Shown here: piece after piece, positions 1 to 16,229 of the stretch
Layout: each line of letters opens with the position of its first letter
Position numbering within the stretch: the stretch's first letter is position 1
Assembly (NCBI GenBank): GCA_032158295.1
Contig: CM063246.1
Span: 9,921,608-9,985,607 of the forward strand
Direction of reading: 5' to 3'
Source: Pycnopodia helianthoides
Lineage: Eukaryota > Echinodermata > Asteroidea > Forcipulatida > Asteriidae
DNA: 64,000 nt
Program-made: the position numbers and the translations under genes
Notes under the pieces: model-generated
Database searches by the model: none
What the model saw: only the letters and a program-made list of their open reading frames with translations
Told to the model about the DNA's origin: nothing

Positions 1-1030
1 ACACTGACATGTTTAAAGTAAGCTTCAGCAATTTTGACTAAAATTAAAACGGCAAACTTCCCAAGTAATGTGTGTTTAAATGCTCTTTATAAAAAAATCA
101 CTTTTGTGTTAGTTTGGTTTTTGATAAGTTCCGATTTACATTCCTTGCACAAGGCACTTCTGATCTTTGACTGCTTTAATAAAAAGAAAAATTACACAAT
201 TTCTTGAATATTATGCACACACTTTTTGATACCAAAATAAGTGTATTTTCCCCTTTTTCACACCACCGTCTCAAGCTGTATTGTCATACCTCCATGGTTA
301 GAATTGCACACACGTGTAGTGTTGTACCTGTGCATTTTACTGTTGTACATTTAAATATCCATGTTAGTTAAATCAAGGAGGCCTTCCTCTATAGCTACAG
401 TCTGTTACATGGTTTGAGTACACTTCAATGTAGACACGTTTGACATGTTTGAGATTTAAACTTACACCCTATATTCTTTGAAAAATGAAAATGTTCACTG
501 GCTCACTCATGGAGGTATAATTATATACCTCCATGGAATCACTGTGCCACTGTCCTAAGCTTCATTGCAGTTTTCAGTAATGCAGTACTTAATTACTTGT
601 GCATATAATTCATTCATTTATTTCAGTGTAAAGTCTATTACACTCTCTCCATTTTATTACTTGTTTTTTTATTTATTTGTACTTTATTGTAGTATTATAT
701 ATTTTACATGTCAAGTTTAACCATAAAGGGAAACAAACAGCTCCACAGCTTAAAACTACCAACAACCTCAGTGATTCTATTCATTGAGTAAAATCTGTAT
801 AATTATAATATTAACAGCCGAAATGAAATGCATAGTCCGAAGGCATCCTTGACCTTTAACCTCTGAACAATACAAACACGCTGTACATGTATGCATGTCC
901 ACAACAAGAAGATCATTTACACTTGAGTCCACCCTGTACACACAGTGGCATTCTCAGTGCGGCTGTAGTGTAGGCTGATGAAATCATTATCATAACTCAT
1001 TGATTAAAATGAGCCAACTGATTCACTAAT

Positions 1031-1170
1031 ACACAGTTGGGCTGTGTATCCTCAGGTGGGTAATGCACATGTGGTACGAGCCCCCAAGGTACATGTATAC
1101 CCACAGCGCATACCTTGATACACAGTTGGGCTGTGAATCCTCAAGTTGGGTTTACAATGTGGTACAAGCC
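1031..1170. repeat. Imperfect tandem duplication, two units
   Basis: A segment containing ACACAGTTGGGCTGTG, then TATCCTCA and GTGGTACGAGCCCC occurs at 1031-1085. It recurs at about 1120-1170 as ACACAGTTGGGCTGTG, AATCCTCA, GTGGTACAAGCCCC. Two diverged units; no coding function seen. Confidence 0.6.
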
Positions 1171-1173
1171 CCA

Positions 1174-1487
1174 ATGGACCTTTCCATTGTTGATTTAAAC
1201 AAGCCACACTGGTTGGCATGGCCAGCCGAAGGTTAGCAAAACATTCAATTGTGTTAACAGATGTTGCGATCAAATTCAACATTTCTGCAAACTTTCAACA
1301 ACAAAATATACATCCCATGATTGGTTGCTTTGTTCACGACAAATTCAACACAATTTTTTGCATATTTGTGTAACATTGTTACAAACTGTGGCTATCGGTT
1401 TGTGGTTTGGATTTATGGCTTCCCATAGTTTTCCAACCATGGTTGGCAAAAAACTCCGGCTGTGACGTTGCAATAGAAAAGTCTATA
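1174..1487. mobile_element. MITE, TATRGACCTTTCC family, copy 1
   Basis: Non-autonomous DNA element of about 310 bp. Its left end reads TGGACCTTTCCATTGTTG and its right end is the approximate reverse complement, CAATAGAAAAGTCTATA. The interior (GGTTGGCATGGCC, then CAAACTGTGGC) is shared with 3293-3611. No ORF for a transposase. Confidence 0.7.
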
Positions 1488-2075
1488 CATAATTATATAA
1501 TTATACTTAGTTGTACTCCTATCGGATGCCATAGCAATTCTTTTGCATACAGAGGTTGTGTAAAACCAACACAGCTAAGGTGCATGCATGATCAGTGATG
1601 TATCGATTTAAACGCAGGCATAACATTATCATAAACATTAATAAAGGCATCTGCAGTGTTCACTATGTACATCCAATATCTCCAAGATGTGTACCAAGAT
1701 TCATGATATTATCAGCACATAGAGGGACAGCAGAACAAAACAGAGCAAAGAGAACAACGCTGTCCTCACACAAATCAGGGAGTCTGAATTTGTGGTTAAT
1801 TTCCACAAGACCACGAGGCTCGTAGCTCAACATTTTTACTGGACCAGAATTCATTATACAAGACCACACACAGTCTGTCACAAAGTGTAAAGCCCGGTTC
1901 ATACATGTACATGTACTTCACGCGAAAGCAAATGTGAAGTGAATTACGTGACAAACAATCTTGTACGCGCTGTTTTCCAATTATGACGCCTGGAAATTCG
2001 CTGCAAATAGGGAACATGACCGATACAGTCTGTGGGAATTTAACTTCATACCACTAGTTTATTAATGGGATTCTT

Positions 2076-2390
2076 AAAGGAACATTACAGAATTGGTAAT
2101 TGTAAAATATACATTTGATCACAGATTTACATAAAACTTACACGATCTAATGATGATGATAGTAGAAAACATCCCTAGAAATATTTGTCTGAAATGCCAT
2201 ATTTGATGAGAAATAAATCAAACTAATTTCCGATTGGAGTTTATCGCTCATGCAAATTTGTAATCGGTTATTGCACTATTTTCTCAAACTTCTACAGGTT
2301 TGTCAGTTTATGTATATGGTGGATTACATAAAGTGATTACACTGCCAGCAACTGTTTTGTTAGCAAAAACCAATTCTGTAACGTTCCTTT
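2076..2390. mobile_element. TTAA-flanked MITE, AGGAACATTACAG family, copy 1
   Basis: About 315 bp bounded by AAAGGAACATTACAGAATTG and its inverted form CAATTCTGTAACGTTCCTTT; TTAA is present at both edges, as expected for a TTAA target-site duplication. The interior carries TTTGATCACAGATTTACAT and GTTTGTCAGTTTATGTATA, also found at 2698-3085, 37905-38083 and 60823-61183. No coding capacity. Confidence 0.75.
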
Positions 2391-2521
2391 AAATCTTTTT
2401 GTTTGATGAGCACTTCTGATCTTACAAACATAAATAGTTCTCAAGATGTTTTGTCTAAATACAAGTAGATCTTTAGACAAATAAGAAGCACAGTACATGT
2501 ACATCTAGCTGTAAAACACAA

Positions 2522-3107
2522 GGGCCCAATTTAATAGAGCTGCTTCGGCACGAAAAAGCAGCTTAGCAACAACAAAATATTATGCTTAATAGTCTAAGGT
2601 TACCAGGCAAAATACCGTGTCATGTGTACAATTTGTGACTGGTATCCTGCTCACTTTCGCTTAGTAGCAAATTATGTAAAGCAATGTTTTCTGCTGAAAG
2701 GAACATTACAGAATTGGTAAGAAAAAAACTTGTAAAATATTCTTTTGATCACAGATTTACATAAAACGTACACGGTCTAATGATGAGGATAGTAGAAAAC
2801 ATCCCTTGAAATATTTCTGTCTGAAATGCCATATTTGATGAGAAATGAATAAACTAATTTTCCGATTGGAGTTTATCGCTCAGTGAGTGTTTTATTCATT
2901 CGTTGAATCTATATGATTTCACGCAAATGTGTAATCGGTTTTTGACTATTTTCTCGTGACCCAGATGGCCGATCGATCTCAAACTTCTACAGGTTTGTCA
3001 GTTTATGTATATGGTGGATTACATAAAGAGCTTACACTACCAGCAACTGTTTTGTTAGCAAAAACCAATTCTGTAATGTTCCTTTAAGCAGCTCTATGAA
3101 ATTGGGC
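2522..3107. mobile_element. GGGCCCAATTT-type MITE interrupted by another MITE
   Basis: Outer element with inverted ends GGGCCCAATTTAATAGAGC at the left and GCAGCTCTATGAAATTGGGC at the right. Between its halves, from 2698 to 3085, lies a complete copy of the AGGAACATTACAG family, so the outer element is the older insertion. The same ends recur at 35672, 48877, 55917 and 59491. Confidence 0.75.
2698..3085. mobile_element. TTAA-flanked MITE, AGGAACATTACAG family, copy 2 (nested)
   Basis: Starts AAAGGAACATTACAGAATTG and ends CAATTCTGTAATGTTCCTTT, with an interior similar to 2076-2390 but carrying an extra segment around 2880-2960. It sits inside the element at 2522-3107. Confidence 0.75.
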
Positions 3108-3292
3108 ACTTGTCTTTATGGCTCTTTGGTCTAGTGATTAACAACAATGACACTGTCTAATGAGGTGGGCACAGTTACTGTAGGTAAATTATGTGTGTAA
3201 ACACATTGGTAAACACATTGGAACAATCATTTGAGTTGCTACATAACGGTACAGTGTATGGCCAAAGTTAATTATCACTAATCATATACAAG

Positions 3293-3611
3293 TATGGACC
3301 TTTCCATTGTTGATAAACAAACCGCGCTGGTTGGCATGGCCGACCGAATGTCAGCAAAAAATTCAATCGTGTTGACAGATGCTGTGACCAAATTCAACAT
3401 AACTACAAACGTTCAATTTTAAAAAAGGAATACATCCCATATAAATTGGTTGCTTTGTTTACAACACATTTGACAGTATTTTTGAATGATTGTGTTACAC
3501 TGCTACAAACTGTGGCTTTCTTTTTTTGCTTTGCATTTATGACTTTCAATAGTTTCCCCAACCTTGGTTGGCTAAATTTCAGGCTGTGGCGTTGCAACGG
3601 AAAGGTCTATA
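3293..3611. mobile_element. MITE, TATRGACCTTTCC family, copy 2
   Basis: Second copy of the element at 1174-1487, with better preserved inverted ends: TATGGACCTTTCCATTGTTG at the left and CAACGGAAAGGTCTATA at the right. It is directly followed by the TTAACCCTC-type MITE at 3628. ORFs crossing it are by-products. Confidence 0.75.
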
Positions 3612-3627
3612 CTTGTGGTACACCACC

Positions 3628-3853
3628 TTAACCCTCTTGCTGTCTGACCATTCAATACCATTCACTGTGGTTTTGAATGATCGATAAACTAGCCTGCAAT
3701 ATGATACCATGAGGGAATGCATGTACACAGTACACAGTTAGTGCTGTGCACAGTTGTGCCACCGTACACAACCTTGGCAGTCTGAATGATTTCAAATGGT
3801 TGGTCAACTCACTGGAAAATGTTGCCAAGAGTCACTGAGAGTAGGAGGTTTAA
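3628..3853. mobile_element. TTAA MITE, TTAACCCTCTTGCTGTC family, copy 1
   Basis: About 225 bp beginning TTAACCCTCTTGCTGTC and ending GAGAGTAGGAGGTTTAA, an imperfect inverted match. Very similar copies lie at 34317-34546, 36159-36388 and 45882-46115. The TTAA flank is the signature of piggyBac- and Kolobok-type insertions; which of the two is not decided by the sequence. Confidence 0.75.
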
Positions 3854-3937
3854 CACTATGGTTTAGAATGATCCCTTTACACTAGTGTACCAAAGTCATT
3901 CAAACTGTTTCATGTACACTGTACTTGTCCATCAAAC

Positions 3938-4088
3938 AGGGCCAGTAAACTCAGGGCCAGTAAACTCAGGGCCAGTAAACTCAGGGCCAGTAAACTCAGG
4001 GCCAGTAAACTCAGGGCCAGTAAACTCAGGGCCAGTAAACTCAGGGCCAGTAAACTCAGAGCCAGTAAACTCAGAGCCAGTAAACTCA
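3938..4088. repeat. 15-bp tandem repeat, ten copies
   Basis: The unit AGGGCCAGTAAACTC is repeated ten times head to tail with almost no variation (G to A in the last two units). It is open in frame only because 15 is a multiple of three; I do not regard the repetitive GPVNS reading frame as a gene. A single inverted unit, GAGTTTACTGGCCC, occurs at 63607-63620. Confidence 0.9.
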
Positions 4089-4625
4089 TGACCGGCGGTC
4101 TTATGTTTTTAAATTGAATAATGTTACCTCACAGTGTAACATCTTGAACAGAAGCAAATCATGTTGCCTCTGTGGCCTCCATGTAATTCCAGGCCTGGCG
4201 TGCCAAATCAGACACAAGCCTCATTTTCATTTCCCTAGCTGTATCTTTGGTCTATGGTTGTCTTTGTGCTTTTAACCCTTACAGTGCCAGCCTCGTTTTG
4301 GTAACTCTTTATCCACAGGCCGGCCATTTTTTTATAATTTTTTTTTCCGAGTAGTAGAACATCGGCGGCGCTCGAAGGGTTCCTTACAGTGCCGGTCGCG
4401 TTTTGGCAATTCTTTATCCAGAGGGCAATTTTATATTTTGGGGGTCGAGTAGGGGAATGTCGGCAGCCTGTGGATGGATACTCAGTTGGACGTTTCAGAA
4501 CGACGGCGGCGCTCCAAGGGTTAATAAAAAGTAGAGAGTGCCATATTTGACAGAGAGGCCATGCAAACTATAAACAAATAGTGCATGTTACTAAAAGAAA
4601 ATGTGGGGTTTGGGAAGGGGCCTCA

Positions 4626-8465
<3,840 letters not shown>

Positions 8466-9235
8466 TTTGTCTTGTTTTTGTACACCGTGTAGAAAATAAT
8501 GTCACAATATTTAGTGGCACTGACTATAACTGGTTCCCGGTTATTTGTTCTGTGCGACTGCAACTGATTACGCGATGTGGCTGTCGTGCACCATCGGAAG
8601 ATGTTCACACTGATGACGACATGTTTATTGTGAAGATGCTGGCTCCTGATTGCCAATGATTTACCCATCGTAAAATTGACGTCACTAATTGATGTACATT
8701 ATGTACACAACAACAAAGGGGGCGGGGCAACGGGCTCTAGAAGAGGTATTTTTAGAATTATTTGGCTTTCACTCCAATCGATCAAGTAAATAGATATTTT
8801 CGGAATTTGAAGGTGATGATAAGGTTTGGGGGCGGGGCGCTGATCCCCAGATTCGGAGGTGGCATATCGGCAACATTCAGAAAAAAAACAAAAGGAAATG
8901 GTCATTCAAAATATAAACAATATTTCAAGAGTTTGTCCTTCCTTCTAAAGAGTCATAAACGTCACTGAATTTTCCTTTGAAAGTCAGCAGAGAGCGGCAT
9001 CAGCTGCACTGTATAGGCCTAGGCCTCATGGAAATCTATAATGCTAGTGAATCCAGCTTCTTTATCGATCTTTTTCAAACCATTGGCCGGCAAGTTGGTC
9101 ACTCGTACTTAGTGCTCATATATTATTTATGAGCGCGGGCCCATGGTAACTATAGCGTTCAGTTATATAATTTCCCCAAACAATTTTTGAGGGGGAGCCC
9201 TATCACAACCAGCCCCAAACCCATTTTTCCGTTTT

Positions 9236-9510
9236 TAAGGAATCACAATCCACTAATAACGAATCCATAAAGTTGTGAAAAGTCCGTAACGAATTCTGAA
9301 CCCCGCAAAGATGGATTCTATCGTATGCTATGCCTACTAACAACGGATTCTGAATATGGTAATTTAGCGCGTTGTGAACCCGTAATAACGGGTTGTGAAT
9401 CCGTAATAGCGCGTTGTGAATCTGTAATAATGGATTCTGAACAAGAAATAGCGGATTCTAGATAAGGAATAACGGATTCTGAAAAAGTACTGACGGATTT
9501 GAAAATGTTT
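9236..9510. repeat. Degenerate short tandem repeat (GGATTCTGAA-AATAAC motif)
   Basis: About ten diverged units of 20-26 bp built on TAATAACGGATTCTGAA and variants (GTAATAGCGCGTTGTGAA, AAATAGCGGATTCTAG). Unit length and sequence both vary, so the array is old. No coding frame. Confidence 0.7.
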
Positions 9511-10775
9511 TAATATTATTAATTGTTGGCAATAAAATTGTGCTTTCGTCCACTCTCAGTGACACACTACAAAACAAAATTCACGCAAGACAATCCAAAC
9601 TGCAATTGCCACTCATCCAAACGTTTCGGATTTGATGTTTCAGCCCTAGTTCACAACGAGGCAAATTACATTCAGACAAATTGGGTTTATTCATAAACAA
9701 TAAAGTCCCCAAGATTTTGGTTTTATTTCATAACATTTTAAAACATACACAACAATAAATGTATGTACTATTCGTTGAAACTTTGTAATTTTATATATGT
9801 ACATATTTATAGAAGACATATTATACATAAAGCAGTCGTCTCAACCGGTCCAAAGTTTCAACAATATTTTATGATTTTTTTTCTCCAGAAAGTATTTAAA
9901 TCCTTAATATATAACATACTATACACACTTTAGTTCCTTGTCCTTCGTTTGGTGGAACACTCATCACGTGTCACTTTTATACCAATAGATAGGTTGCAGT
10001 ATGACGTAAATCGGCCATCTTTACGGGCAGTTTAGAACAAACAGTCGTGCGTTTCGTGTGAGTACGGCGTGCAACACGCGCGCATTTCACGAAACTCATT
10101 GCAGGATTGGTCAGTGAACAACGCGGCTGCGTTAATAAGTTGAGCATTTGACGCACCTGCAAGCCAAAATGCAACTTGCAGGTAAAGATGGCGTCTACTG
10201 GGAACTATCTATTGAACCCTTGCACAACGCGGAACGCACCTCCGCACGAAGCACGTCTATAATTTCGACCATTTTAGGAGTCAATTCATTTGCAAACATT
10301 TTGACTCAAAAATTGGCGGGCAGGATATAAGTCAAGATCGTGTAAATACGCTGCGCGTCGTGCAATGGGTTAAAACCATTGATCTCCATTGAATGGTTAA
10401 AACTGTTCCGACATTCCGACATTTAATATAGGAGTCCTACATAGATAATTATAGTATCCCTTGGGACGCTTCGCAGCTAACCTTCGCACGCACTAACTTG
10501 AGTATCGCGTATTGATAGCATTACGCGCGTTATTAGCGTGCGCGTAAGCTTGCGTGCAGCCAACACGCGCACGGCTATGAACGCCGAACGCGCTTTAGCA
10601 AATCGGTCTTAAAACAGCTCCAGCTATATCTTTGTATTATTTATCGTTAAAATAAATTATGAATTATATGAAAGATATCAAATGACAAGGATGTAATTTG
10701 TGAGGTATATAAAACAAATTTAGGATGCAATTTATTCATACAATAATAACAGAATATAATCACTCGTTGAATTAT

Positions 10776-10824
10776 GGACTGTTCCATTTCACGAAGCGAA
10801 GCCAAGTGAAATGGGACAGTCCAG
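10776..10824. repeat. Short hairpin-forming palindrome
   Basis: GACTGTTCCATTTCACGAAG is mirrored by the inverted CAAGTGAAATGGGACAGTC within 50 bp. Probably the core of a small foldback element. Confidence 0.6.
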
Positions 10825-11112
10825 ATTTCACCTCTTTACTCATATTATGCATATTGTATATTAATATTACAAAATTAATAAAATGCATTACTTTTACAAT
10901 TACTCATAACAACAAAGTCTAAACAATGTTAACCGATTGAGCCGTGCCATTTTTGAAAAGTCCATTGTGTTATTCTTATAAAATTCAAATTCTCAGTATA
11001 GCTCATGTTTTCCAGTTGCCTGTTTGAAAACCGGGGAAAGAGGGGGGGGGGGCAAGGGTTCTGAGCACCCCCCCCCCAACACACAAACACCGCCAGTTAC
11101 ACCACTGTACAA

Positions 11113-13252
11113 TCAGTATTGCCTGATTATATTTTCTGACACGTCCTGCATTTCAGGTTTACTGCCAACGTTGGACATTGCCTCAATGTTTCCACAGCTG
11201 TCTGACACTGTTGCAGGTGAGCCGTTTGGGCCTCTATTTGTCAGCACCTGGGGGACACAGACCTAAAGTGAAAAGAAGAAATCAAAGTTAACTCTGATGT
11301 GACGAAGTCAAACTTATTTTAAAGAAAACAATTATTTTGACATAAACATTGCCAAATTTGCCAATTTTGACAAAAACATTGCCAAATTTGTTTTTGTCCA
11401 TTTTCTGTATTCTCATTCATTTGATATTAGGCCCATTGTGGTGTTTTTTTTTTTTTTTTTTTTTTTTAGGGGGGTTGGGTTAGATGAGTAACGTTTATGA
11501 TCAAACGTTTGTATTTTGACCCCAAGTTTTGGGTGTGTTTTGGGGGTTTCGGTTTTGTTGTTGTTTGTTATGAGGTTTTTTTTTAAAGCAATTAACACCG
11601 CCTTTTGTTAGCCGTTCTTACTGATTAAGTCCCCTCGTGACACTTTAGATTTCTGTACGTGCATTCTCCGTGGCCATAAACTGATGTTACTGGCTGCCAA
11701 AGGCTTTTCAAAACCCCTCTAAACCTATAACTGTGACCCCCATCTTTTATTATAGCACGTTTATACCTGTTGGTGGCGCTGCAGTTGGGTGTCCACAGAG
11801 ACAACGGGGGTTAGGTGTGTGTAGACTTGAACTGGAATCTCAGTAGAAGCTTGAACCCCTTGGCTAACAACACCAGATGCAAGATGCAGTGGTTGTGGGT
11901 TGGCACCGTGCGTACTCAGTCCGGAGTGTCCGGCTGCCAGGTTGTAGCATAGACCGCTCTGATTCGACGGGGGAGACATGACGAATGCTTGACTGGTGGT
12001 TGGTGGGTGGGGAGGGCTCGGTTGGGGCACAGCACACAGCATGGGGTCACAGCTGGTAGTCAGCAGGGGGTCATTACATCTTGACAGTGAAATGCCTGTT
12101 GGGAAAATTTAAAATTATATTCTGACTTAATTTTGCCCAAACATCAACAGACAAACAATCATTACTAGCCAACCCGCCGTCCTTGTTGCACAATAATTTT
12201 ATACCAAGTTTAGTGCATGCACAAAGACGATCGTCTAAAATAATTTAGCTCAAATATTTAGTCCAAAACTAAGCAAGGGAAGGGTGTAACTTGTAAGCTT
12301 GATTTTGTTAACAAGCCGCCATCGGGTAGGCCTACTATTTTTGGCAGAGCTTTTTAAAGCGATAGGCCCCCTATGCATTAGGAGTCTTCGCAGGCCTAAA
12401 ACAGTACAGGCTTATGTGTCGAAACTCACCACCTGGATTCTGCAAGCTGCCAAGAAAGCTTGGGCCAATGTCTTCTTGAATGACAACAAATTTCTTCAGC
12501 TGCCCTTGTTGGTTGAACAGCGTAGGGTAGTCGACTTGCCGGGGCTCTGCCGGGCAAGTTGCCGTGAGAGAGCCGCTGACCGTGTTCGCGATCAACGTCA
12601 GGCCATGCAGGCCAACTCCCGCTCCGTTGACGCTTGGGCTCCACGACGAGCGGCCGTAGCAATTTGGCTGCTGGACAGTATTGGTGAAAGGTGTCTGCTG
12701 GTATGGGCTGAAGCGATTGTCAATATCATGAAGAGGCTCGGACTTGACTGGGGCATAAGTCGCTCCCTGGTGATGGAACAACGTCTGTGAGTTACGACAG
12801 CTTGAGGACAGGTGACCAAAGCGATAAGGGGTGGTGGTGAAGTACGAGTTCTCGGCGTTTTCGCTTCCTCCTCGACGTCGGTTTCCAGCCCGGCGAACGT
12901 GGCCGAGCAACTCGGGTCGGTTCCGGTTGAAGAACGGGTTCTGGAAATGGTGGACGTCCTCCCCGGACATGCTCTCCTTGGTAGAAACTGCCGCCAATTT
13001 TCGAAATCCGTACAGATTGAGCTGCCGCACAAAACTCGAGAAGTTCTGCGTTTTGAAGACGCTGAACTCTTCATTGTAGAGGACCTCATTTTTGAAGGTC
13101 GTGCCGTTGATTGCAATGCAAGTACCACCATTGCTCCAGCCGATGGATTGAAACCGTCCGCCGTTCACCAACTTCCACAACTTCCCGGGGAATGTGTTGG
13201 AGTTGATTGGGCAAGAAACGGCACCGAGGGATGTTGAGCTTGAAGAACTCAT
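11113..13252 (-). CDS. HSF5: HSF5-like heat-shock-factor family transcription factor, complete, three exons
   Basis: Exons at 13252-12430, 12095-11767 and 11262-11113 join in frame (phases 1 then 0, GT-AG introns) into about 433 codons ending in TGA. Residues about 15-115 form an HSF DNA-binding domain: PINSNTFPGKLWKLV, SIGWSNGG, and the recognition-helix block SSFVRQLNLYGFRK. The HHFQNPFF element followed by a basic run GNRRRGG is typical of the divergent HSF5/HSFY group. There is no leucine-zipper trimerisation region, and the remainder is Pro/Ser/Gln-rich with PVKSEP, a SUMO-consensus-like site. Exons 2 and 3 are low-complexity and their assignment rests on matching phases and splice sites. 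HSF5 is a germ-cell regulator in vertebrates; that role here would be inference. The plus-strand frames over exon 1 are shadows. Confidence 0.87.
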
Positions 13253-14420
13253 GACAGTCTATAAGAAGTCCGCAGGAACACGCAAGAATACCTGTTTGTA
13301 CAGTATAGTACGCCAGGGAATGAACATCTCTCTCGAACGAAAATAAATTGAGGATTTCAAACGCGCAAACAGTCAACACTGGCGTGAGCGCGCGCGGAAC
13401 GCCCTAACTAAATACGCGCACGCATTGTGAGCATTGTGTTAGGTATGAAGCAAGCGCGATGCGTGTGACGTCAGTGTTTGCGTGTGCGCGTACAAGCTTA
13501 CGCGAGCGCGTGGAATACAGTTTGATTCTAGCATGCACACGACGAACATTCGAATACATAGGGCCTAGGGCTTGCAAGCGCAAATTACTATAAAAAGATA
13601 GTTTATACTAGGCCTATATTATAGTTTACAGTTTTTAAAGTTTGCCAGTGTTAAAGTTTTGAATAATGTTCCTTCTTCTTGTATTCAAAATTCCTCCTCC
13701 GTTGGCAACTTTATAAGAAACTGTTATTTTAAGTAATTACACTTCTCTACATCTTTTGCTTTTTGTCTTGATGTCTTTTGCCCTTTTAGTTTGTTGTATT
13801 TGTTGGCCAGTGGGGTGTCGAATCCTGACCTGGTGATTCCTAAAAGGTTGAATATTTCTCTACTCTTATTCAATTTAGCCCCATTACAATAACCAGCTTG
13901 ATTATACACTACAGAAGAACACGACGTAACACACGGTTGTTGGTAGTTGAAACGTTTATTTACTCAAGTACTGATGGAGGCTCTCACTGCCTACTCCTAA
14001 CTTTCACAGGGTATATGTTAAAACCCAAGACTACTTGTTACAGAAGGTATAACCGTATTAAGAATTTTTTTACACCTCATTAATACATTTGAATAATTAT
14101 ACAATACAAGAATATGTTTGGATGGTATAAAGGAAGGGGTTGCACTAAACAATAGGAAGACTAGTTGTCCCATATTTGGGCACGCTCGACCAGTGTCCGG
14201 TGCTCCCTGTCATTACAATGGAATGTGTGAGGAATGGATTCCAAAGACCCGCTGTGACACACTTAGCACTATTGTCATGAGTAAGAACAATGAGAATACT
14301 ATATTACTGAAAGCATGGAGGTCTACTGACACTGCTATACAATATTTGGTGATATTACACTGCAGAGAAGATGGGTGCTTTTTGACCATTGGGCATCAGA
14401 ACCATTGGCGACTTCCGCAA

Positions 14421-14583
14421 TAGATGGATTGCAATACGCGTCATTGACCGCCATCTTTAATGTAAACCAATGGAAAAGTACATGGTGTACGCGCTACGCA
14501 CGACTCTCAGCCAATGATAGCTCTTCACGCATGCACAATTCATCAAAGATGGCGGCCGATGACGTCTATTGCAATCCATCTAT
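14421..14583. mobile_element. Small MITE with TATAGATGGATTGCAATA ends
   Basis: Left end ATAGATGGATTGCAATACGC continues to CCGCCATCTTTA. The right end is the inverted form, AAAGATGGCGGCC through TATTGCAATCCATCTATA. About 163 bp, no coding capacity. The frame starting at 14118 runs into it and is therefore doubtful. Confidence 0.75.
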
Positions 14584-14784
14584 AACATGAGGCCCACCCC
14601 AAATGTAATACCGATAGGGCCTATACCTCGATGAAAATTTTCGGGGAAAATCGTATATTTATTTAATTCAACTGCTAGTGGAATTTTTGTGGCATCAAAG
14701 TGAAAAGTAATACCTGAAACCCATCCTAAATGCTTACTAATATATTGTGACAATCTAAATAAGATAAAGTGATTTTTGTATTAC

Positions 14785-15480
14785 TAGGTGTTCGGAGCAT
14801 AGCTCGGAACACCTCTTGTTAGGTGTTCGGCGAACGGCCGAAAACCTAATGTTATTCTACTGGGGGTTTTCTGCTTTTCTTCTTTCTCCCTGAACCTTCT
14901 AATCAAGATTTCGCTTAAGAAAAAACACCTTAACTTTAAGACGGCACTTAAAAATGACGTCACGACGACGTCATCGTCAGGTGTCAAATTACAAGGTTTT
15001 TTTAGTTGAAAAATGACAATTTGCTTTTTGCTTCAGTTTAAGCAGTTTGAAAGGTATAATGTTCATAATTGGGTATCTGATAGAACAAGACTGGGGCAAC
15101 ATTTGAAAAGCTAATGCCAAAATCGTATGATCTTTACTTCCGGTCGTACCGGAAGGTCAAACTTTGCTTTGTTTTTTTTCCTTAAAAAAAATCATTTTTC
15201 CGGGCTTATCCACAGCATAAACTCAAGATTGAATTTGAATTGAACATTAAAACTCATCAATTGAATCTCAACATCAAGACGACAAAAAACTACATGATGA
15301 CGTCATCAGATATTGAATTACATTAAATCAAAGTTTTATATATAAAAACAATCATAACTCCTGAACCACATGTTGGATATTTACAACTTACACATCATCG
15401 AAAAGGTATGTAATAGGTTAACAAACGCCACACACCGTGTGACCTAATTTGACATCAACTTTCCGGTTCAAACCGGAAGT
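14785..15480. mobile_element. Repeat with AGGTGTTCGG hairpins, copy 1
   Basis: Starts with two short hairpins built on AGGTGTTCGG and its complement. It continues through CATAATTGGGTATCTGATAG and TTTACTTCCGGTCGTACCGG; both latter motifs recur, slightly changed, at 22400-22490, beyond the same hairpins at 21732-21880. No ORF recognised; right boundary approximate. Confidence 0.5.
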
Positions 15481-15873
15481 CGAATTTTTCAAAAATTCAT
15501 ATCTAAAGAACTGCATCAAAATCTTAGTTTGTAACACTGTCTTTTACCAATCATACAGTTTACTTACTATCGGCACTCACCACAGAAAGAAAGAGCACTA
15601 GGCAAAAACAGGTCAAACATCAAACCATTCTTTTCCGGCCACAAGATCAGCATAACTATTTCTTGGAATGTGCTATATAAAAGTTTTAACAAATATTAAG
15701 AAGCTATAAAATCCACACAGCTCTGTGCTAAAAATCCAAGCCTGTTTGCATAAAAAAACTAAAACAAAGTCGCACAACTATAGAGCACGTCTGGTTTGTC
15801 TGTGTGATTTTTTCTTCTTCAGATTTGATTGTAATATAAGAGTTTTATTCTATTAACAAAGCCTCCAAGGCGC

Positions 15874-16202
15874 TTAAAGGTAATGTACACTTTTGGTAAC
15901 AGCTCAAAATCAGTGTCCACATTTTGTGTGATTCAACATGCATGAACAAACAAACCTGTGAAAGTTTGAGCTCAATTGGTCATCGAGGTCACAAGAAAAT
16001 AGTGAAAAGAGATCTTATGTGTTTTCTGTTTTTTCAAACATCAAGTTTTTAATTTTTTTAAAACTAATTTCTCAGAAACGATAGCATTTTAGGCAGAAAT
16101 ATTTTAGGGACCCTTTCTACCATTACTTCCTTTAAATCATGTAAGTTATGTGTGAATCTGTGAACATTTGTGTTTTTCGATCTTAGTGTACAGGGCCTTT
16201 AA
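15874..16202. mobile_element. TTAA MITE, short-terminus family, copy 1
   Basis: Starts TTAAAGGTAATGTACAC, contains TTTGAGCTCAATTGGTCATC, and ends TGTACAGGGCCTTTAA. Related copies lie at 17413-17795, 26609-26958 and 41294-41740. Confidence 0.65.
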
Positions 16203-16229
16203 GTGACGGCAACTCTTCAGTTATTTTCT

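Larger units (their letters stand above)
8466..11112. other. Intergenic stretch between Rab2 and the HSF gene
   Basis: No exon seen. The stretch includes the Rab2 5' flank (8466 onward), a degenerate tandem repeat at 9236-9510, a repeat-derived segment at 10213-10373 related to the nested element at 40268-40566, and a short perfect hairpin at 10776-10824. Rab2 and the HSF-like gene are both on the minus strand, so their regulatory regions do not overlap. Confidence 0.6.

Noticed and set aside
3885..4091. Open frame encoding a GPVNS repeat protein
   Set aside because: It is the 15-bp tandem repeat read in frame; there is no flanking coding sequence, and a repeat unit divisible by three keeps any frame open.
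12299..12790. 163-codon plus-strand frame
   Set aside because: It is antisense to HSF exon 1, whose minus-strand product has a clear DNA-binding domain and proper splice sites.
14118..14423. 101-codon plus-strand frame
   Set aside because: No recognisable domain, no splice context, and its end runs into a MITE.
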